64,000 nucleotides of DNA from Casuarius casuarius (taxonomy: Eukaryota > Chordata > Aves > Casuariiformes > Casuariidae), in the NCBI GenBank assembly GCA_003342895.1, contig PTFA01000160.1, forward strand, positions 1,508,524 to 1,572,523, written 5' to 3'. The stretch's first letter is position 1, and the number at the start of each line of letters is the position of its first letter. Shown piece by piece: positions 53,181 to 64,000 of this stretch. A model generated the notes under the pieces. The model did no database searches and was not told the DNA's origin. It saw only the letters and a program-made list of their open reading frames with translations. The position numbers were made by a program, and so were the translations under genes.

Positions 53181-54736
53181 ACGGGATCATGCAAAGCATC
53201 TAACGCAGAGCCGCTGCCTGCAGGAGCACAGCTGAGGCTGATCTTGCCTAACGTTAGATCTGCTCAGGCACAGTGCGATACACCTGAAGATGCAACGTTA
53301 ACACGTAAACGTGCTCCTGAACAAACCTGAGCCAGGAGAGCAAGCTCTCACCAAGTCAGCGCTTTGCATCCTGCGCTGGAAGGCCCAGAGCCAGGCCTAG
53401 AGCATCGGAGGACCGCGGTCGGCGGGCAGACACACCTGCTTCCGAGTGCGCAAAGGAAACGTACAGATTTGACGCAACCCAAAGTATTCAACAAGGAGCA
53501 ACAGGTACAGAGAAACGGGAGACTCGTTTTGCACGGGGTGAAGAGCTACTGCCAAACGCCAGTGCTTTTAAGGGGTACATACAGCTAAAACCCTCACAGG
53601 GAGGGGCCCAGCGGGTGGCCACTAACCCGCAGTCACTGGACCCAAGCTGCGACATTCCCGCAGTTTTTAACTAACCGGGGCAATTCACGGCCTGCTCTCG
53701 GCCACCCTCTCCCGACGGCCCCTCAGGCCGCGATGTGTTTTAGGAGCGATAATTGACTCAAGACACCGTGTTGCCTTGGGACCCCCTGGCTCCTCACCCA
53801 CCTCGAGGCGGGCTCAGTCAAGCCATCCGCCCTCCACGGTTCCCAGCATTTGAATCATCCTCCACTGTCTCCAGCAGCAAAAAGAGGCAGCTGGGGTTGC
53901 AGTCACATTCAGACATCCCTGCGCTGCTGTGCCAGGATCCGAATGCACACAGAAATAGCCCCCACCATGGAGCTGCCAAGTAACGCAGTGTCAGTATTTG
54001 TAACATTAAAGTAACGGCGCGGCCCAAGGCTCTACCCTGCACATCCCTTACAAGTCATTATAAATGTATTAAACTTCAGCAGCGCTACAGTTTTATCACA
54101 GACATCAGCAGACACGACCTGTCCCCCCGGTGCACTAGAAGCATCCCTCGGCCGGACCCAATTACACCAGCAGGCAGATACGCCAGGCCAGGATGTCGCC
54201 AAATTGGGACTGTTTTAGATCAAAAGGGAAACAAAACCTCAGACGCCTTTCAGCACATCTGAAAGCAGGCTGCGCCCTGTCTTTTAAAGCTCACCCTCAT
54301 GCCGGCTCTTTTTTTAACTCCACCTTTTATCTCGTGTATACCCTCTCGGTGCCTCCCCGGCACTTCCAGGCTGCACGTCCAGCGCTGCTTCTGCAGGCCC
54401 TCAGCAGCCCTTCGCAGCGCGCTGCAGACCCGTGCGTGGCTGGAGCACTCCACCGGCCTCCCCACATTCCCGCCGGGCCGCTGAGCCTGGGAACGGCTCT
54501 CCCTGCCCCGGCAGCGGGCTGGGCTCCCCGCTGCCCTCGGCCGCAGCAGCGCTGCGCAGCCCGGCAGAGCCGGCGCTCGGCACGGAACGCTCGCCCGTCT
54601 GGTCGCCCGCCACCGCCCGTCTGCGCTGCTCTCAGGCGCACGGCAGCGACGCTGGTCTCCCCCTCGCCTTTCGGTTGTTTCTGGTACAAAGCAGGAAAGG
54701 AAATATCAGAAGAGTTATAGCAGTGTTGAGGTTTTC

Positions 54737-54878
54737 GAAAAGAAAAAGAAAAAAAAAAGAGAAAAAGAGAGAAAAAAGAGAGAAAAAAGCAAAAGAGAGG
54801 AAAAAGAGAGGAAAAAGCAAAAGAGAGGAAAAAGCAAAAGAGAGGAAAAAGCAAAAGAGAGGAAAAGAAAAAGAAAAA
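54737..54878. repeat. Purine (A/G) tract with 17-bp minisatellite
   Basis: Seen: about 140 bases almost wholly A and G on the plus strand. Within it, AAAAAGCAAAAGAGAGG occurs in four perfect copies (54784-54800, 54812-54828, 54829-54845, 54846-54862), with an 11-base deleted copy between the first two. The minus-strand transcript would carry a long pyrimidine tract here. It lies just downstream, in transcript direction, of the 55-kb donor. Copy number is likely polymorphic. Confidence 0.9.
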
Positions 54879-55093
54879 CCAAGTTTCTGAGCGATGTCAG
54901 AAGCTCCCGAAACCGCCGCTTCGGCCCCAGGGGGGGTGCGGGACGCAGCCGGGGGGTGCCGGTCGGAGCCGGGACGCAGCCCGGAGGTGCCCTGCAGCGC
55001 TTCTTCGCCCTTCCCGCCGCCGCCGCGGGCCGCTTTCGAGCCGAGCGGGACGCGCAGGAGCCCCCGGAGCCGGGGCCGGGCCGGGGCCGCCAC

Positions 55094-55104
55094 TCACCTG
55101 CTCG
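55094..55104 (-). other. Consensus splice donor inside the 55-kb CpG island
   Basis: Seen: on the minus strand, CGAGCAG|GTGAGTG, with the last exon base at 55098 and GT at 55097-55096. It matches the full vertebrate donor consensus. Inference: it ends a first, probably untranslated, exon of a minus-strand transcript starting in the CpG island. Confidence 0.45.
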
Positions 55105-55269
55105 GCCGCGCTGCCGGCCCCAGCCGCAGGGAGCAGCGGCGGCTCGGCGGAGCCGCAGCCCCAGGGAGCGCCGGGGGCCGGGGCGGCGGGGGGGGCCCAT
55201 GGGCCGCAACGCTGCGCTCCCGCCGCGCCAGGGCGAGCGGAGGCGGCTCCTCCCTCCTGCCCTGCCGCC

Positions 55270-55299
55270 GGGGCCGGGGCCGGGGCCGGGGCCGGGGCC
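55270..55299. repeat. (GGGGCC)5 hexanucleotide repeat
   Basis: Seen: five perfect tandem GGGGCC units on the plus strand inside the 55-kb CpG island. More GGGCC-like sequence lies at about 55068-55088. This is a G-quadruplex-prone motif of the type known from human C9orf72. In a minus-strand transcript it would be read as GGCCCC, about 170 bases before the consensus donor, so it may be in a first exon. Confidence 0.92.
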
Positions 55300-57141
55300 G
55301 CGATGCTGCCGGGGCCGCGCTCCCCGCCCCGGAGCAGCGGTACCGGCCGCTCCCGCCCCGCTCCTCCCCCGGCGGGGACCGGGGGCAGCAGGTAGCTTCT
55401 CCCGCAGCGAAGCCTCCTGCCCCCGGCGCGGGGCGGTGCAGCCCCCTGCTCCTGCGCTGCAGCCGCCGCCCCGGCCGCCTCCGCCCAGCCCTGCCCGCGG
55501 CTGCAGGGGCGTCCTCCTTACCGGGACACGCTCCTTCTGAACCGCCCCGGCTCCTGCCGGCACCGAGCACCGCTCCGCCCTTCCCCGGGCTGCCGGAGCT
55601 GTGCCCCGGGGCAGCGCGACGAGGGCTCGCACCCCGCCTTCCACCCGCACCCTGCGAGGCCGCAGCCGGCAGCAGCGCGGCCCGGGGCCGCGGGAAGCGC
55701 CGCCCGCCGCCTGCCCGCAGAGCGGGGGCTGGTGGCCGCAGCACCGAGGACGCCGCAGGCAGCACGGGGTTTCTCTTCATTAAGAGAAGGAGCTAACACG
55801 ATCGCACTGGCCTGCAAACACCGCACGCCTTTTTTTCCTCCTTCCCTCGGACCTCTCGCGCTCTGCAGACCCACAGACGCCTGGTTTGCGTGCGCAGCCC
55901 GGTTCCTCCCTCCCTCCCAGCAAAGGCCCCCAAAAGTGCAAATGGACCATTACGGACAAAGGCAACGGCACCTTTCTTTGCATTTTCGATGCAGGTTACT
56001 TTGAAAACTCCTACCGAAGAAAAACACTGTACAGCCAAACCTTCCTTTCGGTTTTCAGTGCATTTTCTCATTTCAAGGAAGTAACCACACTCAAAGCTTC
56101 CCTCCGCATCCTTTTGGTCTCATGCAGACCACGCAGAGGACTCACACAAATGTACTTTCTGGCCTGCAGTTTTTTCCAGTCTGTCTCAATCGCTCCTTTG
56201 CTACCACGGAAAAAAGCTCTCAGTGCGCTGAGCACGCGGTGGCCCTTCCACTGCCGTCAGCAGGGCCTTTCCCCCTCACCCTCGGTATCTGCCAAACACT
56301 TTACAGTCTGGCCAACACAAGAAAAAGAAAAAAACCTCTAACGGTGACTCTTCCTTTCTGTCCTTCAAAGAAAATCACCCAATTCTTGGTAGGACCCTGC
56401 TGTTAAGAGGGGGGCAATCTGCATTTTGTTAGCTACCGGAAACAGAAAAACTTCCAGACCCTGAAATTAGACCCCAGGAGGACTTAGGAGCTGAAACGGG
56501 GGTAGGACTCGTCGTTCACCGCAGCAGCCACTACATCTTAGAGTTACAGAAATTTTTATATGCAGAAAGGGAACAAGGACACAAATGGCTTCATTTCATA
56601 GCCTCTTGACTCCGACAAATAGTTTCCCCATTACCGTTTATTGGAAAAACCGAAGCGTGGCCAAGTGGGGTCTGATTTTCTTTTGAAGTAGTCTTTCTTG
56701 GTGCGTGTTTTAGGAGCGTTTCTCAGGAGCCAGCCCCTGTGGCACGTGAGTTCAGCAGACCGCCCTTCGGTCTGCACGGGGCGGGGGGTAAAAAAGGAAT
56801 GGTTTATTCAGTGGCATCGGCATTTTTGCCTAAAGAGCAAAAAGGCGAAATGAGAACAAACCGAAAATGTTTAAAATCACTGTAGGTCAAGAATTTAACA
56901 CGAGTCCTTTGCGAGCCCTCATCACTGCCATGATGGTTACTATTAATTAACCAAGAGTGTAATTACACCGACGCCTCCTTGAACTGATAGGGGGTGGCCT
57001 TTCCTGCAGCTAACTCCCTACGGGTCTGCAATTACTGCAGAGAAACAGCAGCAAAAAGACAGCCGCTCCTGGAAAGCCATCAGGAATTACGGAGGCAGCA
57101 AGACGGGAAGGGGCAGTGCCTAGAACAGCACTGAAAGATGC

Positions 57142-57186
57142 ATTTTATTAAAACAGCATATTTTATTAAAACAGTATTTATTAAAC
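57142..57186. repeat. AT-rich tandem repeat, 18-bp period
   Basis: Seen: ATTTTATTAAAACAG at 57142-57156 and 57160-57174, then a decayed third copy. Confidence 0.8.
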
Positions 57187-60100
57187 TATGTAGACCCACA
57201 GCAGACAAGCATGGTACGTCAGAGCTTGCAAACCTTGACTGTGCCAGCAGCCTAATTACAAAGGCTTTACCCCCAACCTACCATCTGGAAATTAAACCAA
57301 TACAGATAAATATGTGCAAAAGTGCTCAGCAGCGCAAAACCAATCTCAAGAGTTCACTCAGGAGGCCAAAAAGGAAATGCTGGACATAGCATCTCCTCAG
57401 ACTTGAGAGACGGTTCCCAGCTCCCAAAGAAAAGTCTGACAAAAGGAAGCATAAACCAGTTATTTTCTCTCAAGTTGTCCTAGCAGGGTGTTTTTCAGTG
57501 TATATATTCTTGTTTGGGAAGCATCTTTTTACTTTCCTATACTACTACAACTAGTCACAAGGTATTTCACACTATTCAGTGACAGGATCAGTTTCTGATA
57601 ACCAGAGTGCCCGGAGTAAGGACGTGGAGGCTGTAACGCAAGGAAAATCAGACTATCTGAGAAACAATGATTTTCCTTCATGAAAAATAACCAAAAAATT
57701 CTCAGAGCCTTCGTTTCACTGATGAGTCAGATAATATTCATAGGTCAACACCTCCTGCTAGAAAGGTCTCACAACGCTACGGATGCCAACTACCTCCCGA
57801 GCGGGTCTCGCTCCAAGGCGAACCGGGACATCGGGGCAGGTCTGAAAGCTGCTTTCTAACAGAGATCAGTGTTTCAGCATGATTCACCAGCTGAGCCCAG
57901 GCCTGACCCCACGAGCAGGCGGAAAAGAGGAAGGAGAAATGAAGACTCCCTTTCATCACATGTCACATCAAAACCACTAATAATCACATTCAGTTCTGTT
58001 TTCTACTTCCTACCGCTGCAATTGTAATCCCGACTAATTACCGTATTTTCCACCACGTAGCAGGCAGCAATTCCTCGGAGTTCAAAAGTCCACGTGGAAA
58101 CTGGTCACCGCATCCAAACCAAACACTCCCTCCTCCCCCGGGCCATGATCTGCTCTGGAGTCTTCCTTCACGTTTGTGCTGCAGCTGAACTGCTGCTTCA
58201 CGCCCAGGTCAGCGACACTCCTGGGAAGTCAAACGCTCTGTGCACAACCACGCGCGTGGCCCCGTCACAGCGTACGCGATCCCAGCTACCCAGAAAGACA
58301 AATTTTCCCCTTCCTCTTCCTTTCGATTCAATTCTCTCCTATTCAAGCAATGACAGAAGACCAGATCCCAGCCTCCTCCTCTCCCCTCCCAAAATACGAC
58401 ACTAAATGTGCTGCTACGTGAGGGACAAACTACCGCTCCCCCCCAGACCCGACTGCTGATGGCAAGGCACAGAGGCAGTTTGAACCCAGGATCGGGGAGG
58501 AACCGCGCGCAGGGGGGACGCGCCGCCCTCCCACCTCGCCCACCCCGCAGCGCTCGGGCCGGCAGACCATGGCAGAGCAGCGGCGCTGGCTCCGCGTCAC
58601 GGCAGGGCATGGGCACTCGCCGCACGGGAGCTGGAAGGCCTGTTCTCAAGGGAAAAAGCCATGAATGAACAGAACCTGCTCAAGATTTAAACAACTCATG
58701 TAAAGAAAGAAGAATAATTCAGCTGTGACAACATATCTAGGACAAATCAATTTATCTGGTTATTTTTAGAGCAGCAGATGCTGTGTAAATACAACCTTAC
58801 TATTTCATAAAGGGGCAAAAATTCGCAGAGTATCCAGTGGCTTCTTTTCCCTATTATTTCTCCATGTCCAGTGGAAGAAGTCCATTTTTGAAATATTATA
58901 GTATCGGCATTGCCTGATGCAGTTTTTGAAGGCATTCAAGTAAGCGTTCAAAGCAACTCAGAAGCTACACTGCAGCCACTGTTTAATGGCATTTGCAGAG
59001 TGCTCCGCAAAGCCCGATTCTGGAGAGGTCTGACGCTGCCATGGACAGGAATTTCTTTGGGGGATGCAGTTCTAGCGTGTGGGGCTTGTGTGCAAGTCTT
59101 TCCTTTTTGCTTTGTCCAGAACAATACATGGAAAGTTTAGTTAATGTCAGAAAGGAAGCGGAGGGGTAGGAAATCTATGAAAACGCAGGCCGTGAATGGG
59201 ATCTGTCCAAAGGGATGGGCCTGGCGCCAAGGAGCGGTCGTTGTGTTCTGCAGCTGAGAAACAGCCCAGGGTTATCCTGCAAGATGGGAATCTTGCAAGA
59301 GAAACGTAAGGTGTTAGCCCGTCTGTGGGGAAGGAGATGAGATGGGGCAGCAGGGGCAGGAGGCTTAATGGCTAATACCAGGAGAGGAAAGGGTTCATTT
59401 CAAAGTCACTGGAAATTCCCTCTGTCCAGGTAATACACTGAATACTTTTGGCTGTTTTCATCTCAAAAAATCAAGGGCTTTAGGTGTTTTTTAATTTAAA
59501 TTCTCTGAGAGAGAGATTAACAGCTCTGCCTCTGTAGACAGGTTAACAGCGATGAATGCTGTAACAAGCACGTGCAGCTTCTTCAGCTCCAACAGACTAG
59601 CAGAGCAATCATCAGTGGTTTATACCATCTAGCAGTCAGCAGGATGATCTGGGAAGACTGGATCCCCATTTGTTCCTGCAGAGAGGTTACCTCTGAGAAG
59701 TAGATGAAAACCCAGTTGTCTTTCATCGCTACTGCTGAGGGGTCTGATCACGTCATATCCAGCTATTTTAACGACAACGGGAAGCAACAGCAATTTTGTA
59801 CAGCCAGAGTTCAGTAAAGGGGTCATGGCAGCACAGCTGCTGATCGCGGGTCCTGGATGTTCCCAGGGAAGGGACCTGGGAACCATTTTTACTGTGTAGC
59901 CAGAAAGGGCTCAGGTAGTTTGCAGGTATGATGGGAGGGGAGCACTCCTGCAGGAGAGAATTAAGGACATGTGCCATAAAACACTGGAAAAGCACGTTCC
60001 CAACAGTTACCCAATTACTGGGGATAAACACGGAACAGACTCAACCCTGCCTCATGCAGCTGTCCCTAGCGCCGAGCTCCTCTTGGCACCCGCCCTAAAG

Positions 60101-62306
60101 AGATTAAAAAATCCTCAGGGAAGGGAATGATGTCTCAAAACCACCAGTTTAATGTTTCCTTAGGTGACCCACATTTGTCAGAGCACCATGCAAGGATGGT
60201 GGACTAAGATGACAGCAAGCCACTGCATCAGCACGTTTCCAGAACGTAAAAAGCCCAGCTGAGATGCATTAACTAACTGCACGCTTGTGCCAAGTCCAGA
60301 GTAATTCCCAGGAGAACAGGGGAGCCTAAATCACATTCCATTTTGCTTTTTGTTGCAAGGTACGACACTGCTGTGTATTGCAGGGATGCTGAATAGCCCA
60401 CTACGGCTCTAGTTAACACATGAAGTCGTACACAACAAATACTGTGGTGTAAAACTGAAGAGCTGCTCACGTACGTGAGGCTCCTGTTCCTCCTGCACTC
60501 AGACCTGAACAGAACAGTGACGCTGTCCTCGACTGTGGTCCCCAGGCAGCCAGCTCCCTGCCACAGCGCGGAGCCCATCAGGCTGGAGCGGGGAGACGGG
60601 GCAGGGAAGGTGTGGGCTGGGATTATCATGAAGTTCAAGGCAGTGCTTAACTGAATCTTTACCAGGACGGCCTTGGATTTCACAGGCAGTTTTAATCAAG
60701 GAAGGAAAAAAACAAACAAATAAAAAACCTATAAACATTCTTCCCCCCAAACTCTTAGTCATGGATGTGATTTTTAAATCTTCCCTGCCCCTTCCCTTAC
60801 ACAGGGTCCTTTAACCCTTTTCAACAAGCTCTTCATATTCATGCTGTTAATCTCCGCTGTGAAAGGGCAAGGGAGACCACCCAGGATTACCCAGGATTAC
60901 CTCGGCAGCTCCACGCACAAAGCACCTTTTGTTGCCAAGAGCTTTCCTGTGCTCCTGGGCTCTTGCACCAGGCAGGGCTCAGAGCTAAACCTAACCCTTA
61001 AGTGGATGAAAAACAACAGGCAAGGTCATTGCCCTCCAGTTCGGAAAGCCACCTTGGAGATCCCCAGGCACGTCCCGTGAGCTCCACGCAGTAACGCTTC
61101 CTGTTTCACAGTGAAGGAGGCTCCAGCCAGCAGCACAGGGCGCTGCTTTACCCTTCCCTTTCCTGCTGCTCGCTGCTGACAGTCATCTAAAGGGACCTGT
61201 TTTGGCCTCCGCACAAAGGGGGAGACAAGGTGCCTTCAGAGTGACCTAGGATTTCTCTATTTCCAGAGCTGCCAAAAGCAAACTCCCACAAGCTGAATGT
61301 GAGACCAGGCTGAGCTTACTTGCAGAGCTGCCTCCGAGCAAAGAGCTTCTACTAGACCAGCTAATGAAGTTATAAAATCCAGGAGCTCTACCCATCTTGC
61401 CCACTTGGCCAGAAGCTAGGAATGCATCTACTTGCGTCTCTACTACACAGATCCAGCGTTCACCCCACTGCAGCATACTGCCCGGGAGGAAAAGCAGAAG
61501 CACTAGCAAGGACCCCAAAACACTGCCTAACCCCCAGTTTCTGCCTTTGCTCCCCTCCTTCCATGCACAGACAGAGAATTTCAGCCTCAAGTTTCAGCAA
61601 GGCGATTGCAGCCAAACTACCTTACATCACGAAGAGGGCTATTTTTTCAAGCCTGGGGAGGGAGAAGCCATGGTAAGAAACACAAAACGACGCACATCTT
61701 TTGGCTGGTTCCTGACAACAGGGCTTCTTGAGGTTACAAACACACCGGGAAAAGGGGGCTCGTCCCCCGCCCTGCTTCCTCCCAGGCAGGACCCGCGAGC
61801 TCCCTGCTGCAGGGTGGCTCCTACCCCCAATCTCTTCTCTTTGCAGATGGATGATTAGGACAGAAGCCTGCAGACACACACACAATAGCTGCAAATCATG
61901 AGGGAAGCTGCTAATGCAATTTTGTCCTCTGTTTGTTGTTGGTGAGAACTTTTTAATTGCAAAGCTGAGGGGGCTCCAAACTGGGAGGGATCATCCTTCA
62001 TAAGACACAGTAGTTTCCACACTTTGGAGCTCCTAATGAGCTTATCCGTGGAGCAAGAAGCTGCTCATAATAAAGAGAGGAGGAACTGAAAAGGAAATAG
62101 AAAGGAGCAGACGTGCTGTCAAGGCTGAGCTAGCCTGTTTGAACAGCTCACTGTATCGGTGCAGTTACTGCAATGCAAATACGAAGGGAAGGAGGACTTA
62201 ACTCATCTCTGCAGGACTTCTCACACACACACACGGATTTCACTTCATTAGCAGATGAATATCGCAACTTCATTGCCAAACCACACTTCTAGCCAAGGTG
62301 GAGAAG

Positions 62307-62331
62307 GGAGGGGAAGGGGCAAAGGAAGGGC
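62307..62331. repeat. G-run cluster, G-quadruplex-prone
   Basis: Seen: four runs of three or four G separated by short A-rich spacers on the plus strand, about 270 bp from the 34-bp exon on its intron (downstream) side. Confidence 0.65.
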
Positions 62332-62601
62332 TGGGCACATCTTGGAGCAAGTGGGAGGAGAGAGGGGGCCGGGGCAGGCTCCCCAGCGCACTATCTGGTC
62401 ATTGGTGGGTCCAGCACGACACTACTTCAAAGCCAATTGCCTTTTCTACTCCTTTGGAAAATAATAGTTTGGGGGAATTAAGAGCGGGGACAGAAGAAAC
62501 CAGAGATTCAGCAAGATGATGGTCCCTTATTTTCTTCACATAGCCCCTGCCCAAAACACAAGGATTGCATTCCTGCTCAGAAAAACTTTGTCTCGGCTTA
62601 C

Positions 62602-62635
62602 CTGCATCTTTTTTATCTTCTAGCAATGTGAAACA
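62602..62635 (-). CDS. STARD8: STARD8 coding exon, 34 bp, N-terminal to the SAM domain
   Basis: Seen: on the minus strand a long pyrimidine tract (about 62639-62665) ends in CAG, then 34 bp, then a textbook donor (GCAG|GTAAGCC). The exon starts in phase 0 and ends in phase 1, reading CFTLLEDKKDA plus one G. That G completes a Glu codon with the first two bases of the 72-bp exon at 6005-6076, giving ...KKDA-EIEAKKACDWL. Known: the long human STARD8 isoform has CFPLLQVKKNA just before its SAM domain, so this short exon matches STARD8 specifically and not DLC1 or STARD13. It contributes the segment between the initiator exon and the SAM domain of a Rho GTPase-activating protein found at focal adhesions and junctions. 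Odd: the exon is very short and precedes an intron of about 56.5 kb. The preceding initiator exon is not visible between 62636 and 64000 and is inferred to lie upstream of the window. Confidence 0.88.
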
Positions 62636-64000
62636 CTGTAAAAAGAAAGAAAAAAGAACAGAAATCATTTTGTTATCTTATTATTTTCACATACATGGAC
62701 TCCTAGAACTTGTATTCCTCTCTCATTCAAGCCCAGTCCACACTGCAACCACTTCAGCAGCTGGGCCCACGTGCCAGGTCTGATGGGAATCTGGGAGCTG
62801 AGAGGGGAGACGGGACACAAGGCCCTAGCGCGATCCCGGGGAAGCACTGCAGGGTTTCCTCGCCTGGCTTCTGCCAGAGACGGCAACAAACACACGGAAA
62901 ATTGTTAGCGTAGCCAAGGCAAAGCAGCACATGAAGAAGGGGACAATCGCAGGGGACCACGTTCCACGCGGAGCACGATGATGGCCACGGGCAAAGCCAC
63001 CGGCAAGAAAAATTCAGAAGACAGATACAGGGCCTTGGAGGCAGGGACCACCTCCCCTCCCTGCTGCGAAGTCTTGAGAAACACACCGTAAAATCCTTAA
63101 ACAGGAGGGCAGGCAGGCACGAACCGCCAGATCCGCAGCCAGGGATCAGAAATGAACGCAGGAAGGATGTGGTTCACTGCTCTGAACTTTGAGACAGCCA
63201 CGATCTGCTCTGTGCCTCCCTGGCCACTGGGTGCCACTTGTGAGCCACCCTGCTCGCCGGGTGCCACTCGTGAGCCACCCCGCTCGTGAGCCACCCCGCT
63301 CACTGGGCACGGGGGAACCTGCAGGTCACCTCCCTCTGCCTCCTCGCCCGTGGTTTTGGTGCCCAGAGCCCGAGCGGGCAGTGCTGAAGGCCTGTTCCCT
63401 GCAGGCCAGCCCTGTCTGGCTGTCAGCAGCTCCGTCCCACCGTCCTTTCTCTGGCCAGCCGCGGCTGGGGCTCCTCGCAGAAGTGCCACCAGCTGCTCAC
63501 AGCTGCCTGCTGCGCCCTGCGAGAGCGCAGGCTGCTCCAGCACCTTTCTGCAGAAGAAAGCCTGGGGGAAGAGCACTCACAGCAGGACGGGAGGCGAGCA
63601 GGGGCAGCACACCAGAGAAACCATCCCCAGCCTTCTCCCAGCCAGAACCCAGCACTGGCACCTTCACTTTTTCATGCACCCCTTCTTCTGCAGACGGCTG
63701 CCTCCTCCAGTGCCCGCAGCCACGCTCTGCCCTTCCCTGCCCTTCCCTGCGTGGCTGCCAGCTCCCGCAGGACCCCTGGACACGCCAGCAAGGCCAGCAG
63801 AGCCACGGCAAGGCAGGGCAGGGGCTCCGCTCCACCTCTCACCTCCTCTGCTGGGGCCCCACCAAGCTGCACCTCACTAGCTCAGCATCAGCATATCAGG
63901 ACACGACCGGCAGGCTTAGCCTCCGCGCGCAGGAGGAAGCCAGAAGGAATAAAACATCCCTCAGGCCAAGATATCGGAGAGACCGTGCATGCCACGAAGC
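62636..64000 (-). other. STARD8 upstream intron (partial)
   Basis: Sequence upstream of the 34-bp exon. It contains the 30-bp minisatellite at 63.2 kb and GC-rich DNA near 63.35-63.85 kb. The expected initiator exon (MPLLDVFWSCFRKVK in human) was looked for and not found. A chance GTGAAG|GT at 63662 is discussed among the rejected items. Confidence 0.65.
63227..63305. repeat. Minisatellite, 30-bp unit
   Basis: Seen: two 30-bp copies (63227-63256 and 63257-63286) built on GGGTGCCACTCGTGAGCCAC, followed by a partial third copy. Copies differ at four positions. It lies in the intron upstream of the 34-bp exon. Confidence 0.88.

Larger units (their letters stand above)
54370..55770. promoter_or_regulatory. 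Strong CpG island, candidate upstream STARD8 promoter
   Basis: Seen: the most CpG-dense, GC-rich block of the window, about 1.4 kb. It contains a minus-strand donor matching the consensus very well (GAGCAG|GTGAGTG, exon end at 55098), a (GGGGCC)5 run at 55270-55299, and on its low-coordinate side a purine minisatellite. Inference: a transcription start on the minus strand above 55098, giving a first exon that splices to the SAM exon at 6.0 kb or further. In one frame the exon would end in phase 1 with a G, but that frame is a low-complexity Arg/Gly/Pro stretch, so an untranslated first exon is likelier. A divergent plus-strand start is equally possible from sequence alone. Confidence 0.65.
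6077..62601 (-). other. Very large STARD8 intron (about 56.5 kb)
   Basis: This span separates the 34-bp exon from the first SAM exon. It carries all the internal CpG islands described here. Between them, in 9.5-12.3, 13.5-19.8, 20.3-42.3, 43.7-47.3, 49-54.3 and 56-62.5 kb, I see no convincing coding exon, tRNA, rRNA or intact mobile element. There are only simple repeats, AT-rich blocks, small CpG patches (28.25-28.42, 33.75-33.85, 50.56-50.70, 52.15-52.32, 58.48-58.62 kb) and faint old repeat relics. A nested non-coding RNA cannot be excluded by eye. Confidence 0.8.

Noticed and set aside
55094..55780. Long open frames of 150-310 codons on both strands of the 55-kb CpG island
   Set aside because: They are Arg/Pro/Gly/Ala-rich, overlap one another on both strands and share no recognisable domain. 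GC-rich DNA with few stop codons explains them.
63662..63700. Minus-strand frame ending ...HEKVK at GTGAAG|GT, resembling the KVK end of the human STARD8 initiator exon
   Set aside because: Only three residues match, the donor (GTGCCA) is poor and the rest of the frame is unlike the human N terminus.

Overview
The window looks like vertebrate nuclear DNA, most likely from a bird or a close sauropsid relative. Evidence for this: coding sequence is sparse and split by GT-AG introns; CpG-rich promoter-like islands sit in otherwise CpG-poor DNA; recognisable young transposons are nearly absent; only weak relics of very old repeats (MIR-like, L2/CR1-like) remain. There is no bacterial-type gene organisation. 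The many long open frames in the GC-rich islands are composition artefacts.

The one gene I can identify is STARD8 (DLC3, a SAM / RhoGAP / START protein of the DLC family). It runs on the minus strand across the whole window. Three consecutive coding exons are visible with matching splice phases: a 34-bp exon at 62602-62635, a 72-bp exon at 6005-6076 and an 82-bp exon at 2108-2189. Together they encode the N-terminal segment and most of the SAM domain. The initiator exon of the long isoform should lie beyond position 64000. The rest of the SAM domain, the RhoGAP domain and the START domain should lie below position 1. The window is therefore the 5' part of a large gene, dominated by one intron of about 56.5 kb (6077-62601).

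Region by region: 1-6100 holds two SAM exons, a 3.8-kb intron with an unusual hairpin, and the start of the next intron. 7830-9150 is a CpG island carrying a good candidate for an alternative first coding exon (12 codons, phase-compatible with the 72-bp exon). 9-42 kb is ordinary intron with a weak CpG-rich zone near 12.3-13.4 kb, another near 20 kb, and old MIR- and L2-like relics at 30-34 kb. 42.3-43.2 kb and 54.4-55.8 kb are further CpG islands, each with a minus-strand splice donor. The second also carries a (GGGGCC)5 hexanucleotide run and a 17-bp purine minisatellite next to it. 47-49 kb has a 45-bp Z-DNA-type alternating tract plus CR1- and MIR-like relics. 62.6 kb has the 34-bp exon, and a 30-bp minisatellite lies at 63.2 kb.

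Taken together, the window looks like the multi-promoter 5' region of STARD8. A distal start outside the window would include the 34-bp exon. Internal CpG islands could start transcripts that skip it and join straight to the SAM exon or begin further downstream. The exon calls rest on visible splice sites, reading-frame continuity and remembered family sequence. The promoter and alternative-exon calls are inference and need transcript data.
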